The notes: generated by a model not told the origin, from the sequence alone. A stretch of DNA of 64,000 bases from Deltaproteobacteria bacterium (GCA_013286585.1 JABDFK010000004.1:1-64000), one strand, 5' to 3'. Positions 9,159-18,484 are shown, numbered from the stretch's first letter. Numbers and translations are program-made.

Positions 9159-9970
9159 TGCTAAAGCCGATGAGATGGAATGAGCCCCGCACTGAAAAAA
9201 TCACATTGAACCGTCAGGCCGGCTTGGTCTATCAGGTGTGGAATCGCAATTTTCTGCAGTTCAAACGCTCGTGGATGCTGTCGCTTCTATGGATTGTGAT
9301 CGAGCCCCTATTCACCCTGGGAGCTGTAGGGTATGGCCTGGGATCTTTTGTCGCCACAATGGACGGAATGTCTTATTTAGAATTTTTCTTTCCTGCACTT
9401 TTGTGCACGAGCTCCATGTTTGTCGCCTATTTCGTTTCCACTTACGACAATTTTTCTAAGCTCACATTCCAGCGTCTGTTTGCCACTCAAATAACCACTG
9501 CGATAGAGCCCCATGAAATCGTGCTAGGTGAAGTGCTTTGGGGCGCCACAAAGGGGACCATCAGCGCCATGGGAGTTTCTCTGGTCGCTAGCATGTTTGG
9601 CCTCATCGAAACTTGGCGAATTATTCCGGCTCTGGGTGTCGTGGCGATTTCCTGCTTGTTTTTTTCTTGCTTCGGAATGCTGATCACCACCTTCGTGCGT
9701 AACTATGATCAGATCATCTATCCGAGCTCTGGACTGATTATTCCGATGTCTCTGTTTAGCGGCACGTATTTTCCCATCAACCACTTGCCTTACGGATTGA
9801 AATACTTGGCCTATATTTTTCCACTGACCCATGCTGTAAGGATGGTGCGCGGCATTTTGGTCACGGGATTTGATGTATGGATGATTTTCAATTTGGCGTA
9901 TTTACTGCTACTCATTTATCTGTTGGTAAAATGGTGCTCAGTTCGCCTGGCCGACAAGGTCTTAAACTAA
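9158..9970 (+). CDS. ABC-2 type permease, NodJ-like
   Basis: This 270-residue integral membrane protein has six hydrophobic segments spaced as in ABC-2 exporters. The signature region PSSGLIIPMSLFSGTYFPIN (about residues 190-209) and LTHAVRMVRGILV are characteristic of the NodJ/DrrB group. It pairs with the ATPase just upstream (TAATG overlap). No substrate-binding protein is present, consistent with export. It is the last gene of dusB-typA-ABC and ends convergently with the GT51 gene, overlapping it by four bases. Confidence 0.92.
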   Translation: MLKPMRWNEPRTEKITLNRQAGLVYQVWNRNFLQFKRSWMLSLLWIVIEPLFTLGAVGYGLGSFVATMDGMSYLEFFFPALLCTSSMFVAYFVSTYDNFSKLTFQRLFATQITTAIEPHEIVLGEVLWGATKGTISAMGVSLVASMFGLIETWRIIPALGVVAISCLFFSCFGMLITTFVRNYDQIIYPSSGLIIPMSLFSGTYFPINHLPYGLKYLAYIFPLTHAVRMVRGILVTGFDVWMIFNLAYLLLLIYLLVKWCSVRLADKVLN

Positions 9971-10785
9971 TCGTCCTCGGGCTCCGCAGTTTCTTCTTCT
10001 GCATTCAATTCTTGAGTCAGGGCGTCTTCCGGCTGATCATTTCGGTGCAAAAAGTCGGTCAGGTCTGCTTTTGCAGAGTCATGCTCCACTTCGGTGATGC
10101 GCTGATAGAGAAACAGATTGTCAACAATCTGGGCCAGACGCATTTTCGCAAATGGGGTCAGCTCATGATGAATAAAACTGACAGAATATTTTTCTGGACT
10201 GGGTAAAAGGAAAGTCAAGAATGCGGACTCTACCACCGAGAGTTGCGAGGGCATCTTATGGAAATAATATTCTGCCGCCGCTTTGACTCCGAATATGTTT
10301 TTCCCCAAATGCACGACGTTCAAATATTTTTCCAAAATTTCTTTTTTGCTGAGCACTTTTTCCAGGCGAATGGTGATGATGGCCTCTTTCAGTTTGCGCA
10401 ACATCGTCTTTTCTTCGGTCAAAAATAAATTCTTCGCCAGTTGTTGCGTGATGGTCGAGCCACCTCGCTTATATTCGCCCGTTTTAATATTTTTCTCTAC
10501 ACTGCGTTTCATTTCTTCGAAGTCAAACCCCTGATGGGTCCAAAAAGAAGAGTCCTCTGTCAGCACCACGGCCTTTTGTAGGTTGGTCGAAACTTCTGAA
10601 AGGCGAACATAGTTGGCTGATTTTGGGCACAACTCTAGCTGATACATTTTGGTGACGATGCATCCACGGATTTCTTGAATGGTTGGAAAGGATGAAATCA
10701 CCGAAGCCACGATCAGCAGTGCGCCAGTGGCTAGCACCATGATCACGATTAAAAATAGTTTTGCCGTGCGACCCAAGACCTTCAT
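9967..10785 (-). CDS. Monofunctional peptidoglycan glycosyltransferase (GT51)
   Basis: This 272-residue protein has one N-terminal membrane helix (about 8-31) and a glycosyltransferase-51 domain. Motif 1 is EDSSFWTHQGFD with catalytic Glu77, motif 2 is GGSTITQQLAKNLF, motif 3 RLEKVLSKKEILEKYLN carries the usual KxxxILExYLN pattern, and GVKAAAEYYFHK follows. It polymerises lipid II into glycan strands at the outer face of the inner membrane. No transpeptidase domain is present, so it is MtgA-like rather than a bifunctional PBP. The C-terminus is an acidic tail (Glu/Asp-rich) not typical of MtgA. It starts three bases after the epimerase stop and shares its operon. Confidence 0.92.
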   Translation of the reverse strand: MKVLGRTAKLFLIVIMVLATGALLIVASVISSFPTIQEIRGCIVTKMYQLELCPKSANYVRLSEVSTNLQKAVVLTEDSSFWTHQGFDFEEMKRSVEKNIKTGEYKRGGSTITQQLAKNLFLTEEKTMLRKLKEAIITIRLEKVLSKKEILEKYLNVVHLGKNIFGVKAAAEYYFHKMPSQLSVVESAFLTFLLPSPEKYSVSFIHHELTPFAKMRLAQIVDNLFLYQRITEVEHDSAKADLTDFLHRNDQPEDALTQELNAEEETAEPEDD

Positions 10786-10788
10786 CCT

Positions 10789-11784
10789 CTATGACTTTTG
10801 CAACAAGCCTTGTTCGCGAATCCAGCCGACACTTTGCTCGATGGAATATTCGGCGGGTTTGGGATTGAATCCCAACTCCCTTTTGGCTTTAGAGTTGTCA
10901 AACCAGTGATACATCGTCGACGTCCAGGCATTTTCACGACTGATGGGGCTTTTCAAACCGAAGCGACCAACAAGATCCCCCACTGTTCCGATCGTATGAA
11001 TGGCCACCGACGGCAGCCAATGTTTGGGAGGTTCGGCTCCTGCGGCCTTGGCCACCAGCGAAAACAACTGGCGTATAGTCAAGTTGTCGCCGGATAAAAT
11101 ATAACGTTCGCCGGTCTTTCCTTTTTTCCAAGCAGTGATCAGTGCTTCGATGACGGCTTCGATATTGACCACGCTGACGCCACCGGAAGTATAAAATGGA
11201 AATTTTCCCTGGGCGACCTGCAGCTGAGTTTTGCGACTGCCTTTGCGCGCATCCCCGGCTCCGTAGATCGTGCTAGGGTTAAGTATGACGGCATCAAGGC
11301 CCCGCTGTTTAACTGCCGCAGAAACCAAAAGTTCGGCTTTGTGTTTGGTTTCGAAGTATCCCAGATCCAATTGATGAATATTGTACGGAGAATCCTCCGT
11401 TAAAATATCTTTGGGTGAAAAGCCAGCACCGATGGCGCAAACTGAACTCATATAAATCAGGCGAGGTATTTTTTCTGACAGACAAGCTTCGATGACATTC
11501 TTCGTCCCACCGACATTGATCCGCTCCATTTGCGGACGATCTGAGGTTCGATAAGCGATCAAGCCGGCCAAATGAAAAACGGCATCAGCTCCTTGGAAAG
11601 AAGCCTTCAGCGATGACAAATCAGTGACATCACCGAAATCAAATGCGCATTGCGCACCATTCAGCTCTGAAAGGTCACTGGACTTGCGAACCAAGGCGTG
11701 GACCTCATGTCCTTGCTGAAGCAGGGCTCGTACCAACCAGCTTCCGACAAATCCATTGGATCCAGTGACAACCACTTTGGCCAT
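10789..11784 (-). CDS. NAD-dependent epimerase/dehydratase (extended SDR)
   Basis: This 331-residue extended short-chain dehydrogenase has the Rossmann motif VVTGSNGFVGSWLVRALL at the N-terminus, a downstream FHLAG segment, and the catalytic pair in YFETK (Tyr-x3-Lys) with an upstream Ser in IYMSSVC. It resembles the dihydroflavonol-reductase/HpnA-like group acting on sugars or isoprenoid-derived substrates. The substrate cannot be assigned. It is the first gene of a two-gene operon with the GT51 enzyme and is divergent from motA. Confidence 0.88.
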   Translation of the reverse strand: MAKVVVTGSNGFVGSWLVRALLQQGHEVHALVRKSSDLSELNGAQCAFDFGDVTDLSSLKASFQGADAVFHLAGLIAYRTSDRPQMERINVGGTKNVIEACLSEKIPRLIYMSSVCAIGAGFSPKDILTEDSPYNIHQLDLGYFETKHKAELLVSAAVKQRGLDAVILNPSTIYGAGDARKGSRKTQLQVAQGKFPFYTSGGVSVVNIEAVIEALITAWKKGKTGERYILSGDNLTIRQLFSLVAKAAGAEPPKHWLPSVAIHTIGTVGDLVGRFGLKSPISRENAWTSTMYHWFDNSKAKRELGFNPKPAEYSIEQSVGWIREQGLLQKS

Positions 11785-11922
11785 TTTGCTCCTTCACGTT
11801 CTAAACATTGATCGCTTTTGAATCTAGGTACAACTGGTACGAAAGTCCAGGATCACGTAAGGCCTCGGTACCATCGACTCAGCGAATGTGGCAGAATGAA
11901 TGCACTTGAGGGGATTGAAAAG

Positions 11923-12675
11923 ATGGAAATGACTTCGTTTTTAGGATTGGCTCTGGGCATCGGTGGAATTCTCTTAGGGAATATTATCGAGGGTGGACAT
12001 GTTAGCTCGCTGCTTCAGTTCGCAGCCGCCGTGATCGTTTTGACAGGAACACTGGGCGCCGTGGTGGCGTCATCGCGAAAAAGGGATTTGCAGCTGGCCG
12101 TCGAACTGATGAAAAGTGCCTTCCGCAAATCTTCGAGCGCAAGAAATGAATCCTCCATGGCCGAGCTGATCGACTGCGCCAGACTAGCGCGAAAGGAATC
12201 TGTTCTAGCCATTGAGCCCCGCATCGCCAAATTTCAAGATCCGTTCATGCAAGGAGTGATGAAGGCAGTGATCGATGGCCTCGATACGAAAGTGGTCCGA
12301 GAGATCTTCGAACAAGAAATCACGTTGGAAGAAGAAAACCTCAACGCCGGTGCAAAAGTGTGGGCCGATGCCGGAGGATTCTCCCCCACGGTAGGAATTA
12401 TTGGCGCAGTGCTGGGCCTAATCCATGTGATGAGCAATCTGGCCGACACCAGCAAACTGGGCGCGGGCATCGCAGTGGCGTTTGTCGCCACAGTTTACGG
12501 AGTGGGTTTCGCCAACTTAGTCTTCATTCCCATCTCTAACAAAATAAAAAAGAAAATTTCCGAAACCATTCGCGAACGCGAAATGGTCTTAGAGGGTGGC
12601 CTGGCGATATTGGCGGGCCTCTCCCCCATCATGGTGGAAATTAAACTGAAACCCTACATCGAGAAATCCAATTAA
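11923..12675 (+). CDS. motA: Flagellar stator protein MotA
   Basis: This 250-residue stator subunit has four membrane segments (about 3-20, 28-47, 145-165, 180-205) and a cytoplasmic loop that contacts the rotor. The family motif FSPTVGIIGAVLGLIHVMSN sits in the third helix. The ATG at 11923 is chosen because GAGGGG lies nine bases upstream; the in-frame ATG at 11896 has no ribosome site. It is followed by motB with a TAATG overlap. Together they form the proton- or sodium-driven stator. The MotA/MotP ion choice is not decided by what I can read. Confidence 0.93.
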   Translation: MEMTSFLGLALGIGGILLGNIIEGGHVSSLLQFAAAVIVLTGTLGAVVASSRKRDLQLAVELMKSAFRKSSSARNESSMAELIDCARLARKESVLAIEPRIAKFQDPFMQGVMKAVIDGLDTKVVREIFEQEITLEEENLNAGAKVWADAGGFSPTVGIIGAVLGLIHVMSNLADTSKLGAGIAVAFVATVYGVGFANLVFIPISNKIKKKISETIREREMVLEGGLAILAGLSPIMVEIKLKPYIEKSN

Positions 12676-13424
12676 TGGCCAGAAGAAAAAAGACCGAAGA
12701 GCATGAAAATCATGAACGCTGGTTGGTCTCCTACGCCGACTTCATCACTTTGCTCTTTGCATTCTTCGTCGTCTTGTACGCCACGTCCAACCGCAACGAG
12801 GAAAAAGAAAAAGAGTTCCAGGAATCCATTCGCCACTACATGAAAATATTCGCCACAGTGGCGGGCCCCGCAGGTTCCGATGCCACAGGCGCCGGTTCTT
12901 CCGGAGCCGTGTTCGATAGCATCGACACCGTCAAGAAAACGGTCAATCTGCGCTATGAATTGCAAAGAGAACTGCAAAAGATCATCGAGTCTCGGCTGTC
13001 CGAAAAGGAACGAAGAGAGCTGGTTCCCGAAGTGAAATCCGATGCGCACGGAGTCCGGATTGTGCTGTCGGCGACTGCTTTTTTTCCGACAGGCTCTGCG
13101 AAAATGCGGCTACCGGCTACTAAAGCACTTGGCTCTTTTGCAGATGTTTTGAAAACGGTGCCCTATAGACTTGTCGTTGAAGGATACACGGATAATCAAC
13201 CAGTCTTGGGTGGACAATACGAATCCAACTGGGAGCTAGCCGGTGCCCGGGCAGCATCAATCGTCCGATTTCTATCCAGAGTTCACGGAGTTGAAGCTCA
13301 CAAGATGTCAGCGGTATCTTTCGCGGATCAGCGGCCTGTGGCTTCCAATGACACAGAAGAAAATCGCAGCAAAAACCGCCGCATGGAAATTCTAATTTCT
13401 ACAGATCGAGAAAATGAGGACTGA
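12675..13424 (+). CDS. motB: Flagellar stator protein MotB
   Basis: This 249-residue protein has a single N-terminal membrane helix with the ion-carrying Asp22 in SYADFITLLFAFFVVLYA. A linker follows, then a C-terminal OmpA-like peptidoglycan-binding domain (about residues 120-245) containing VEGYTDNQPV, NWELAGARAASIVRFL and NRSKNRRMEILI. It anchors the stator to the cell wall. Its ATG overlaps the motA stop by one base. It ends convergently with the cyclophilin gene, with a repeat-type hairpin between them. Confidence 0.95.
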   Translation: MARRKKTEEHENHERWLVSYADFITLLFAFFVVLYATSNRNEEKEKEFQESIRHYMKIFATVAGPAGSDATGAGSSGAVFDSIDTVKKTVNLRYELQRELQKIIESRLSEKERRELVPEVKSDAHGVRIVLSATAFFPTGSAKMRLPATKALGSFADVLKTVPYRLVVEGYTDNQPVLGGQYESNWELAGARAASIVRFLSRVHGVEAHKMSAVSFADQRPVASNDTEENRSKNRRMEILISTDRENED

Positions 13425-13445
13425 TTCCGGTGTATCAAAACACCA

Positions 13446-13485
13446 CTCAGAAAGCTGCTGCCCTCAAGGACATCAACTTTCTGAG
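13446..13485. repeat. Inverted repeat CTCAGAAAG..., copy 1
   Basis: Left arm CTCAGAAAGCTG (13446-13457), 16-nt spacer, right arm CAACTTTCTGAG (13474-13485). The arms pair over 11 of 12 positions, and flanking CCA/TGG adds more pairing with a bulge. It lies between the convergent motB and cyclophilin genes and may end transcription from both sides, although no T-run follows. A second copy with the same spacer length and an identical right arm is at 26683-26722. Confidence 0.6.
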
Positions 13486-13507
13486 GTGGCCCCGGACGGG
13501 GTGCGGA

Positions 13508-14146
13508 CTATTTCTGAATCGTCAATTTTTTGATGATGATGTCTTCCAGAGGTTTATTATCTGGAGTCGTTTTTGCCACAGCGATTTGGTTGACCACGTC
13601 CATGCCTTCGGTGACTTCGCCGAAAATGGCATGTTTGCCGTCCAACCATGGAGTTGCGGCCACCGTGACAAAGAATTGGCTGCCATTGGTGTTCGGACCT
13701 GCGTTGGCCATAGAAAGCATTCCTGGTTTGGTGTGTTTCAAGCCTTCACCGAACTCATCCGCGAATTGGTAGCCTGGGCCGCCGGTTCCGTTGCCGCGGG
13801 GGTCTCCACCTTGGATCATGAAATTAGGGATCACTCGGTGAAATTTTAAGCCGTCGTAGAATGGTTTTTTAACTTTTTTGCCGGTCGCAGGATCGGTCCA
13901 TTCTTTCGTGCCCTCGGCCAGACCTACAAAGTTTTCCACTGTTTTTGGTGCCTTGTCGGCGAAGAGTTTTACTTTGAAAGTTCCTTTGTTGGTTTCGAAA
14001 ACAGCGATCATGTCTTTCTTTCCTTTGTGTTTAGTTGGTTTCGGAGCCAGATCTGCTTGTCCACGAAAACTGAACAAGACGATGACGGAGGCCGCTAAAT
14101 AGATCCAGACGATTTTTAACAAACTTCTTCGATCGATACTATTCAC
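13508..14146 (-). CDS. Membrane-anchored cyclophilin-type peptidyl-prolyl isomerase
   Basis: This 212-residue protein has an N-terminal hydrophobic segment (about 10-28) that anchors or exports it, followed by a cyclophilin domain of about 165 residues. Signature motifs are [21 protein letters not shown] (catalytic Arg, Phe, Gln), [17 protein letters not shown] and [13 protein letters not shown]. It catalyses proline cis-trans isomerisation, probably in the periplasm. GTG at 14146 is chosen because AGGAG lies nine bases upstream; the TTG further out falls right beside that site. It has its own sigma70-like promoter and follows the tolB gene at 87 bases. Confidence 0.93.
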   Translation of the reverse strand: MNSIDRRSLLKIVWIYLAASVIVLFSFRGQADLAPKPTKHKGKKDMIAVFETNKGTFKVKLFADKAPKTVENFVGLAEGTKEWTDPATGKKVKKPFYDGLKFHRVIPNFMIQGGDPRGNGTGGPGYQFADEFGEGLKHTKPGMLSMANAGPNTNGSQFFVTVAATPWLDGKHAIFGEVTEGMDVVNQIAVAKTTPDNKPLEDIIIKKLTIQK

Positions 14147-14180
14147 GAATGGCAACTCCTGTTAAGAATGTGTGAGCGAA

Positions 14181-14209
14181 GAATTAATCGTTGCACACCA
14201 GGAGGTCAA
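14181..14209 (-). promoter_or_regulatory. Sigma70-like promoter of the cyclophilin gene
   Basis: On the minus strand TTGACC (14204-14209) and TAATTC (14181-14186) are separated by exactly 17 bases. They lie 35-63 bases upstream of the GTG start, between tolB and the cyclophilin gene. Fit to consensus is 5/6 for the -35 box and 4/6 for the -10 box. This suggests expression independent of the tol operon. Confidence 0.65.
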
Positions 14210-14233
14210 GGGAGCGATGCGGCACGCCGCTGT

Positions 14234-15676
14234 TCACTCGATATTCACTGACCATTTGGGCTTAAAATAGTTGTGGGAATCATTGGTGATTCGGCGCTCG
14301 TCAGAACCATCTAAATTGGAGATATAAATCTGACTGCTGCCGCTGCGATCGCTCGAATACATCAGTAGTCGTCCGTCAGCGGAAAATACCGGATCTTCAT
14401 TCATGGCCCAATGACCGTTGGGCTTTTTCGCCGAAGTGATGCGGACCATATCTGAGCCATCAACATTCATGGTGAACACATCGAAGTGATCCGTTTCCCA
14501 TCCCGCAAAAGTGATTTTTTTCCCGTCGGGCGAAAATGCAGGAGTTGAATTGTAATGACCAGCAAAGGTCAGGCGTTTGATATTTCCGCCCTCAGCATCC
14601 ATGGTATAGATCATTGGCTGACCGCTGCGATCAGAGGAAAAGGCGATCTTTTTTCCATCGGGTGAATAAGTGGGTTCGATATTCATTGCCCCGTGCGGGC
14701 CATTGGTGAGTCTTGCCACCATGGCTCCGTCAGTGTCGATTTTATAAACGTCCGGATTTCCATTTTGTGACAAGGTCAAAAGCAACGATTGACCATCTGG
14801 CGCGAAAGCAGAGCCCGAGTTCAAACCCTGACGATATGAAACCAGCCAGCGCTTGCCGGTAAGAAGCTCGTACAAAAACAAATCCGCGTTTCTAGTTTTA
14901 GTGCGCGTTCGCTGCACAAAAGCGGTGTAGGAAATTTTTGTTCCATCGGGCGACCAGCTGGGGGAAAGTGCCACTGACTTGTGGTTCGTGATTTTTTGTA
15001 TTTCAGTGCCGTCCCAATCCATCACATAAATTTCACGGAAATTATTGCCCGAGCGATCGCTGGCGACGACCACCTTGGATAGAAAAACGCCTTTTTTTCC
15101 AGTGAGCGCTTCCAGCAGATCGTTGCTAAACGTGTGCGCGATTCGGCGCAGGCTGCTCAGGTTGCCACGATATTTTTTGGCCAGAACTACAGTGGCCCGG
15201 GGCACATGATAGGTCAAAATTTCTAGAGATAAATCATTGCCCGAAACAGTGTACGAAGCACGAATTAGAAACTCGGCGCCAATCTGTTTCCAGTTTTCGA
15301 ATTTGAAACCGTTGGGATCGTTGGGAAAGGGGCGAATGCCTTTTTTGGAAACATCTTCCAGAAACGCGGTGGGATTGATGAACTGGAAATAGGACGAAAC
15401 GGTTAGGTCATTTTGAATCACGCGAAAAAGATCGGCACCCACACTCTGAAAATTGGTGGTGTAGGCCGGGTTTCCGGTAAATTGAAATGCTGGCAGAGCC
15501 ACCAAACTTTTCTTAGTATGGGCGTCGCCCATTTTAATGTAAATTTGCGAGGGACTGGACGCAGCCGCCGCGGCGGTCGGCGCTGGTGCCGCGACTGGCG
15601 TTTTGGCTTCCTCTGCTCGCGCGATAAAGCCAATCAACAATGAAAATACCAATCCAATTTTTAGAGTGTTATTCAC
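14234..15676 (-). CDS. tolB: Tol-Pal system protein TolB
   Basis: This 480-residue periplasmic protein has a signal peptide (cleavage likely after FIARA, residue about 21). It has an N-terminal TolB domain (to about residue 180) and a six-bladed beta-propeller with repeated SPDGxKIxFxS/T units, e.g. [21 protein letters not shown] and [11 protein letters not shown]. TolB cycles between Pal and TolA to keep the outer membrane attached during division. A Pro/Ala-rich stretch follows the signal peptide. It is the last gene of tolQ-tolR-tolA-tolB; pal does not follow, which differs from the enterobacterial order. Confidence 0.95.
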   Translation of the reverse strand: MNNTLKIGLVFSLLIGFIARAEEAKTPVAAPAPTAAAAASSPSQIYIKMGDAHTKKSLVALPAFQFTGNPAYTTNFQSVGADLFRVIQNDLTVSSYFQFINPTAFLEDVSKKGIRPFPNDPNGFKFENWKQIGAEFLIRASYTVSGNDLSLEILTYHVPRATVVLAKKYRGNLSSLRRIAHTFSNDLLEALTGKKGVFLSKVVVASDRSGNNFREIYVMDWDGTEIQKITNHKSVALSPSWSPDGTKISYTAFVQRTRTKTRNADLFLYELLTGKRWLVSYRQGLNSGSAFAPDGQSLLLTLSQNGNPDVYKIDTDGAMVARLTNGPHGAMNIEPTYSPDGKKIAFSSDRSGQPMIYTMDAEGGNIKRLTFAGHYNSTPAFSPDGKKITFAGWETDHFDVFTMNVDGSDMVRITSAKKPNGHWAMNEDPVFSADGRLLMYSSDRSGSSQIYISNLDGSDERRITNDSHNYFKPKWSVNIE

Positions 15677-15708
15677 GACTCCTCCGTCTCTCTTTAGTAA
15701 AGCAAAAA

Positions 15709-16476
15709 CTAATCCGGGAATCCAACTAGAATTCCCTCTTGACCGATAATTTTAGCCAATTTTTCAGGAGGCGCCGCCACGGGCGAAGCCTTTCTCAGGG
15801 CCTCCATAATATTTTCGTCGTAGCTAGGATTGCCGCTGGACTTGATCAGCTGTTTGAAGATCAGATTGCCGTGCTGGTCGAAACGGGCCAGCACTTGCGC
15901 TTTCAGATTTTTCTGCGCCAACCACTCTGGCAAATCCCAGCTATCGTAAATTTTTCTCTTCACCTCGGCGATGTAGTTATCATGGTCGATTTTGCTCAGC
16001 CCATGAAGTTCAGTGCCCGAAGACAGTTGGTTTCCTTTGAAGACTTTGGCGGCCGCTTTGATTCGCTGTTCGGCCTCGAGCTGTTTTCGAATTTTATCCA
16101 TGACTTCCATTTCGCGAAGCTTTTTCATGGCATCTTTTTCTTTGGCGCGCGATTTTTCCAAATTGATCGAATCATTCACCTTCGGAAGCTCTTTGGGAGG
16201 AGTTTTCACTGCCACCGGCGGCGGCTTTGTGACCGGTGTCGGGGGTGCCGCCTGTTCCGCTGGAGGAAGCTTGTCCGGAAGTGCCACCAGATCCACTCGA
16301 ATGGCGTTTTCATAGACCAGGGGCTCGCCCGTAAAAAAAATATTTTTGACTGTGACGGAAAGAAAAAATAAAGCGTGAATGGAAACAGAAACCCAAATCG
16401 CCTTGCGGAAGATTTCACCGGTCTTATCTTGCAGAGGTGACGGAGCTGCCTCCAGCTCATTCATCGTTAAATTCAT
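15709..16476 (-). CDS. tolA: TolA/TonB-family envelope-spanning protein
   Basis: This 255-residue protein has an N-terminal membrane helix (about 26-48, [17 protein letters not shown]), a Pro-rich stretch with [11 protein letters not shown], a charged helical segment (about 105-150) and a C-terminal TonB/TolA-like domain with [15 protein letters not shown] and [18 protein letters not shown]. It links the TolQR motor to TolB/Pal. Its central domain is much shorter than in E. coli TolA. The start overlaps the tolR stop (ATGA), which sets the operon context and favours TolA over TonB. Confidence 0.88.
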   Translation of the reverse strand: MNLTMNELEAAPSPLQDKTGEIFRKAIWVSVSIHALFFLSVTVKNIFFTGEPLVYENAIRVDLVALPDKLPPAEQAAPPTPVTKPPPVAVKTPPKELPKVNDSINLEKSRAKEKDAMKKLREMEVMDKIRKQLEAEQRIKAAAKVFKGNQLSSGTELHGLSKIDHDNYIAEVKRKIYDSWDLPEWLAQKNLKAQVLARFDQHGNLIFKQLIKSSGNPSYDENIMEALRKASPVAAPPEKLAKIIGQEGILVGFPD

Positions 16477-16892
16477 GGGCCCTTCGGTATTGTGATCAAT
16501 CCGATGTTAAAGATTCCGGCGGCACGAACATCGGCCATGACCTCGGCGACAAAACCATAGTCCACTTTTTTGTCCGCCTGAATATAGATCTGCTTATTTT
16601 TTCGAGTTTCAAAAATAGCCTTCAGTTTGTCGCTGAGGCCCTCTTTGGCTAGGTCGGCAGTGCCTGATTTCAATTTCTCGTCGGCAGTGATCACCAGAAC
16701 GAAGGGCTCATCGTTGAGGCTCACGCCCGAAGACGACGTTTTTGGAAGGTCGACTTCGATCCCTTGTTGCATCAACGGTGCGGTCACCATGAACATGATC
16801 AATAGCACCAGCATCACATCCACCAAAGGAGTGATGTTGATTTCACTAACCACCATGCGACTTTTGCCGCTGGAACCACCGCTCATACCCAT
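16473..16892 (-). CDS. tolR: Tol motor subunit TolR (ExbD family)
   Basis: This 139-residue protein has a single membrane helix (about 21-42) with the conserved ion-pathway Asp in NITPLVDVMLVLLIMFMVTAP. A periplasmic ExbD/TolR domain with GIEVDLP and the C-terminal VMADVRAAGIFNIGLIT follows. Together with TolQ it forms the proton-driven motor of the Tol system. It lies three bases after tolQ and overlaps tolA by four bases. Confidence 0.94.
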   Translation of the reverse strand: MGMSGGSSGKSRMVVSEINITPLVDVMLVLLIMFMVTAPLMQQGIEVDLPKTSSSGVSLNDEPFVLVITADEKLKSGTADLAKEGLSDKLKAIFETRKNKQIYIQADKKVDYGFVAEVMADVRAAGIFNIGLITIPKGP

Positions 16893-16895
16893 AGT

Positions 16896-17618
16896 TTACG
16901 ACTCTTTAAAAAAATTGCGTTTAGTGATGTTCAAAAAATCGCTGGAAAATGTATTCAATTCCAACTCTTCTTTGCGAACTTTAGCGACAAAATTATTATA
17001 CAGGACAACGGCTGGAATCGCAGCGGCAAGGCCAATCGCGGTGGCGATCAGAGCTTCGGAAATTCCCGGTGCTACAACCGCAAGACTGGCAGAGCCCATG
17101 GTGCCAATTTTATGAAACGAACCCATGATGCCCCACACGGTTCCGAACAGTCCGATGAAAGGTCCGGTGCTTCCTGTGGTGGCCAGCAAAGTCAGACGGG
17201 ACTCCATGGCGGCCATCTCTAGATCAATGGATTTTCGCAAGGTTCGTTCCAGGTTGTCGATGCCGCTCAATTGCATGATGGTTTGTTCGTTGCCACTGGC
17301 GGACTCTGCCAATTTTTGCATTTCTAAGAATCCTGCCTTAAAAACCCGGGCGATGTTGCTGCCACGATAATCATCGAGGCTTTCAAACAGGGAATCTAAC
17401 GAGGTCGACTTCCAGAAATGCGCTAGAAAACGACTGTTGGAAGCATCAAGATCACGAAATTGTTTGTACTTAGTGAAACCAACAGCCCAGCAAAAAACGG
17501 ATAAGCTGACCAAAATCAGTAAAGTGATTTGCACCACGATGCTGGCTTGAGTGATCGCCTCAAACGCGCTGGTGTTGACACCAAGAACTCCATTAGAAAT
17601 AGCGGGTATGTTTGCCAT
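16896..17618 (-). CDS. tolQ: Tol motor subunit TolQ (ExbB family)
   Basis: This 240-residue protein has three membrane helices (about 27-47, 140-165, 180-205) and a large cytoplasmic loop, as in TolQ/ExbB. Key motifs are TLLATTGSTGPFIGLFGTVWG in helix 2 and ISEALIATAIGLAAAIPAVV in helix 3. It forms the channel around TolR. No clear ribosome site precedes the ATG. It starts 44 bases downstream of the GDPD-like gene on the same strand and may be co-transcribed with it. Confidence 0.94.
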   Translation of the reverse strand: MANIPAISNGVLGVNTSAFEAITQASIVVQITLLILVSLSVFCWAVGFTKYKQFRDLDASNSRFLAHFWKSTSLDSLFESLDDYRGSNIARVFKAGFLEMQKLAESASGNEQTIMQLSGIDNLERTLRKSIDLEMAAMESRLTLLATTGSTGPFIGLFGTVWGIMGSFHKIGTMGSASLAVVAPGISEALIATAIGLAAAIPAVVLYNNFVAKVRKEELELNTFSSDFLNITKRNFFKES

Positions 17619-17662
17619 ATTATCAGAGGCTAATCGGCTTTAGCGGATTGAGCAACCCAACC

Positions 17663-18397
17663 CTAGTGCTGCATTGTCTCAAGAAGCGTTTTGTTAGTGA
17701 TGAAGACACCATCAGCACCAAGACTTTGGGCTAGATGCAATTCGCTCAGATCCATCAGGGGGCCAATGATCAAATATTTTTGTCGGCGATGAATTTCACG
17801 GGCCAACAGTTCATTCACCAAAGGCACTGATTTCCATTTCAGTGGCGTTATAAAAGCGTCTCCGTGAAAAGGGGCGGCACTGAGAAGTCCTCCAGGCCAC
17901 GGGGCCATTCCTTGATAGGAGTTCAAGCGCAGACGATCACTTTGGCTAGAGCCAAATGGAAGATTGGCCAAAGATTCTTTCGTCGATCGCAAAATGATGT
18001 CGTACTCACTTTGCAAGAGTATTGGGGACTGATCCAAGTAAGCCGGCAGAAATTCGGCCAGTTCGCGATCGATGTCTTCAACATTGGATTTGATATTTAA
18101 AATAATGCGTCGACCTTTCCACTCCTTCAGCACTTCCACCAAATTTGTTGCACTATCTATTTTGTCGACCACGAGTGTGCCATGCGAATCCCTGAAGACA
18201 TCGACCCAGGCAATCCACTGTGGATGGTCCTTCAGCTCTTGAGAGAAATCGTGAGGCACTGCGACCCAGGGGGTGGGAACACTGAAAAAAGGGTGATCGT
18301 ACTTGGGATAGACCTGGCCTATCCCCCAGAAATAGATAGCGCCTAGGCTCATAAGAATCACGACCGTCGTACCAAGAAGAATGCCTAGAAAGCGCAG
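17663..18397 (-). CDS. Membrane-anchored GDPD-like protein, apparent CTG start
   Basis: This protein has about 244 residues. An N-terminal helix (LRFLGILLGTTVVILMSL) is followed by a periplasmic domain resembling a glycerophosphodiester phosphodiesterase barrel. WVDVFRDSHGTLVV matches the DVxxTxDGxxVV segment, and LAQSLGADGVFITNK is like the last barrel strand. The first catalytic His and HRG motif of true GDPDs are not seen, so it may be inactive. CTG at 18397 is proposed as start because GGAGG lies exactly six bases upstream, no ATG/GTG/TTG is nearby, and an in-frame stop lies just before it. The next alternative is GTG at 18361, which would cut the membrane helix. Confidence 0.65.
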   Translation of the reverse strand: MRFLGILLGTTVVILMSLGAIYFWGIGQVYPKYDHPFFSVPTPWVAVPHDFSQELKDHPQWIAWVDVFRDSHGTLVVDKIDSATNLVEVLKEWKGRRIILNIKSNVEDIDRELAEFLPAYLDQSPILLQSEYDIILRSTKESLANLPFGSSQSDRLRLNSYQGMAPWPGGLLSAAPFHGDAFITPLKWKSVPLVNELLAREIHRRQKYLIIGPLMDLSELHLAQSLGADGVFITNKTLLETMQH

Positions 18398-18454
18398 TTA
18401 AAACCTCCATTTATGCGGGCTGAACGGTGGCCATCCTATGCTGGCCGGGGGGCT

Positions 18455-18484
18455 TTGACAAATAGGTCTAAAAATAACCTATTT
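18455..18484 (+). promoter_or_regulatory. Promoter/operator of the Rrf2-suf operon
   Basis: A consensus -35 box TTGACA (18455-18460) overlaps a perfect inverted repeat AAATAGGT-N9-ACCTATTT (18460-18467 and 18477-18484). The -10 box would fall inside the right arm (candidates CCTATT or TATTTC, both weak). A further AACCTAT half-like sequence lies downstream near 18514-18520. This layout fits repression by the Rrf2 protein encoded 74 bases downstream, sensing Fe-S status; the binding itself is inferred. Confidence 0.65.

Noticed and set aside
13430-13849. 139-codon frame on the plus strand after motB
   Set aside because: It is the complement of the cyclophilin gene and crosses the inverted repeat; no ribosome site.
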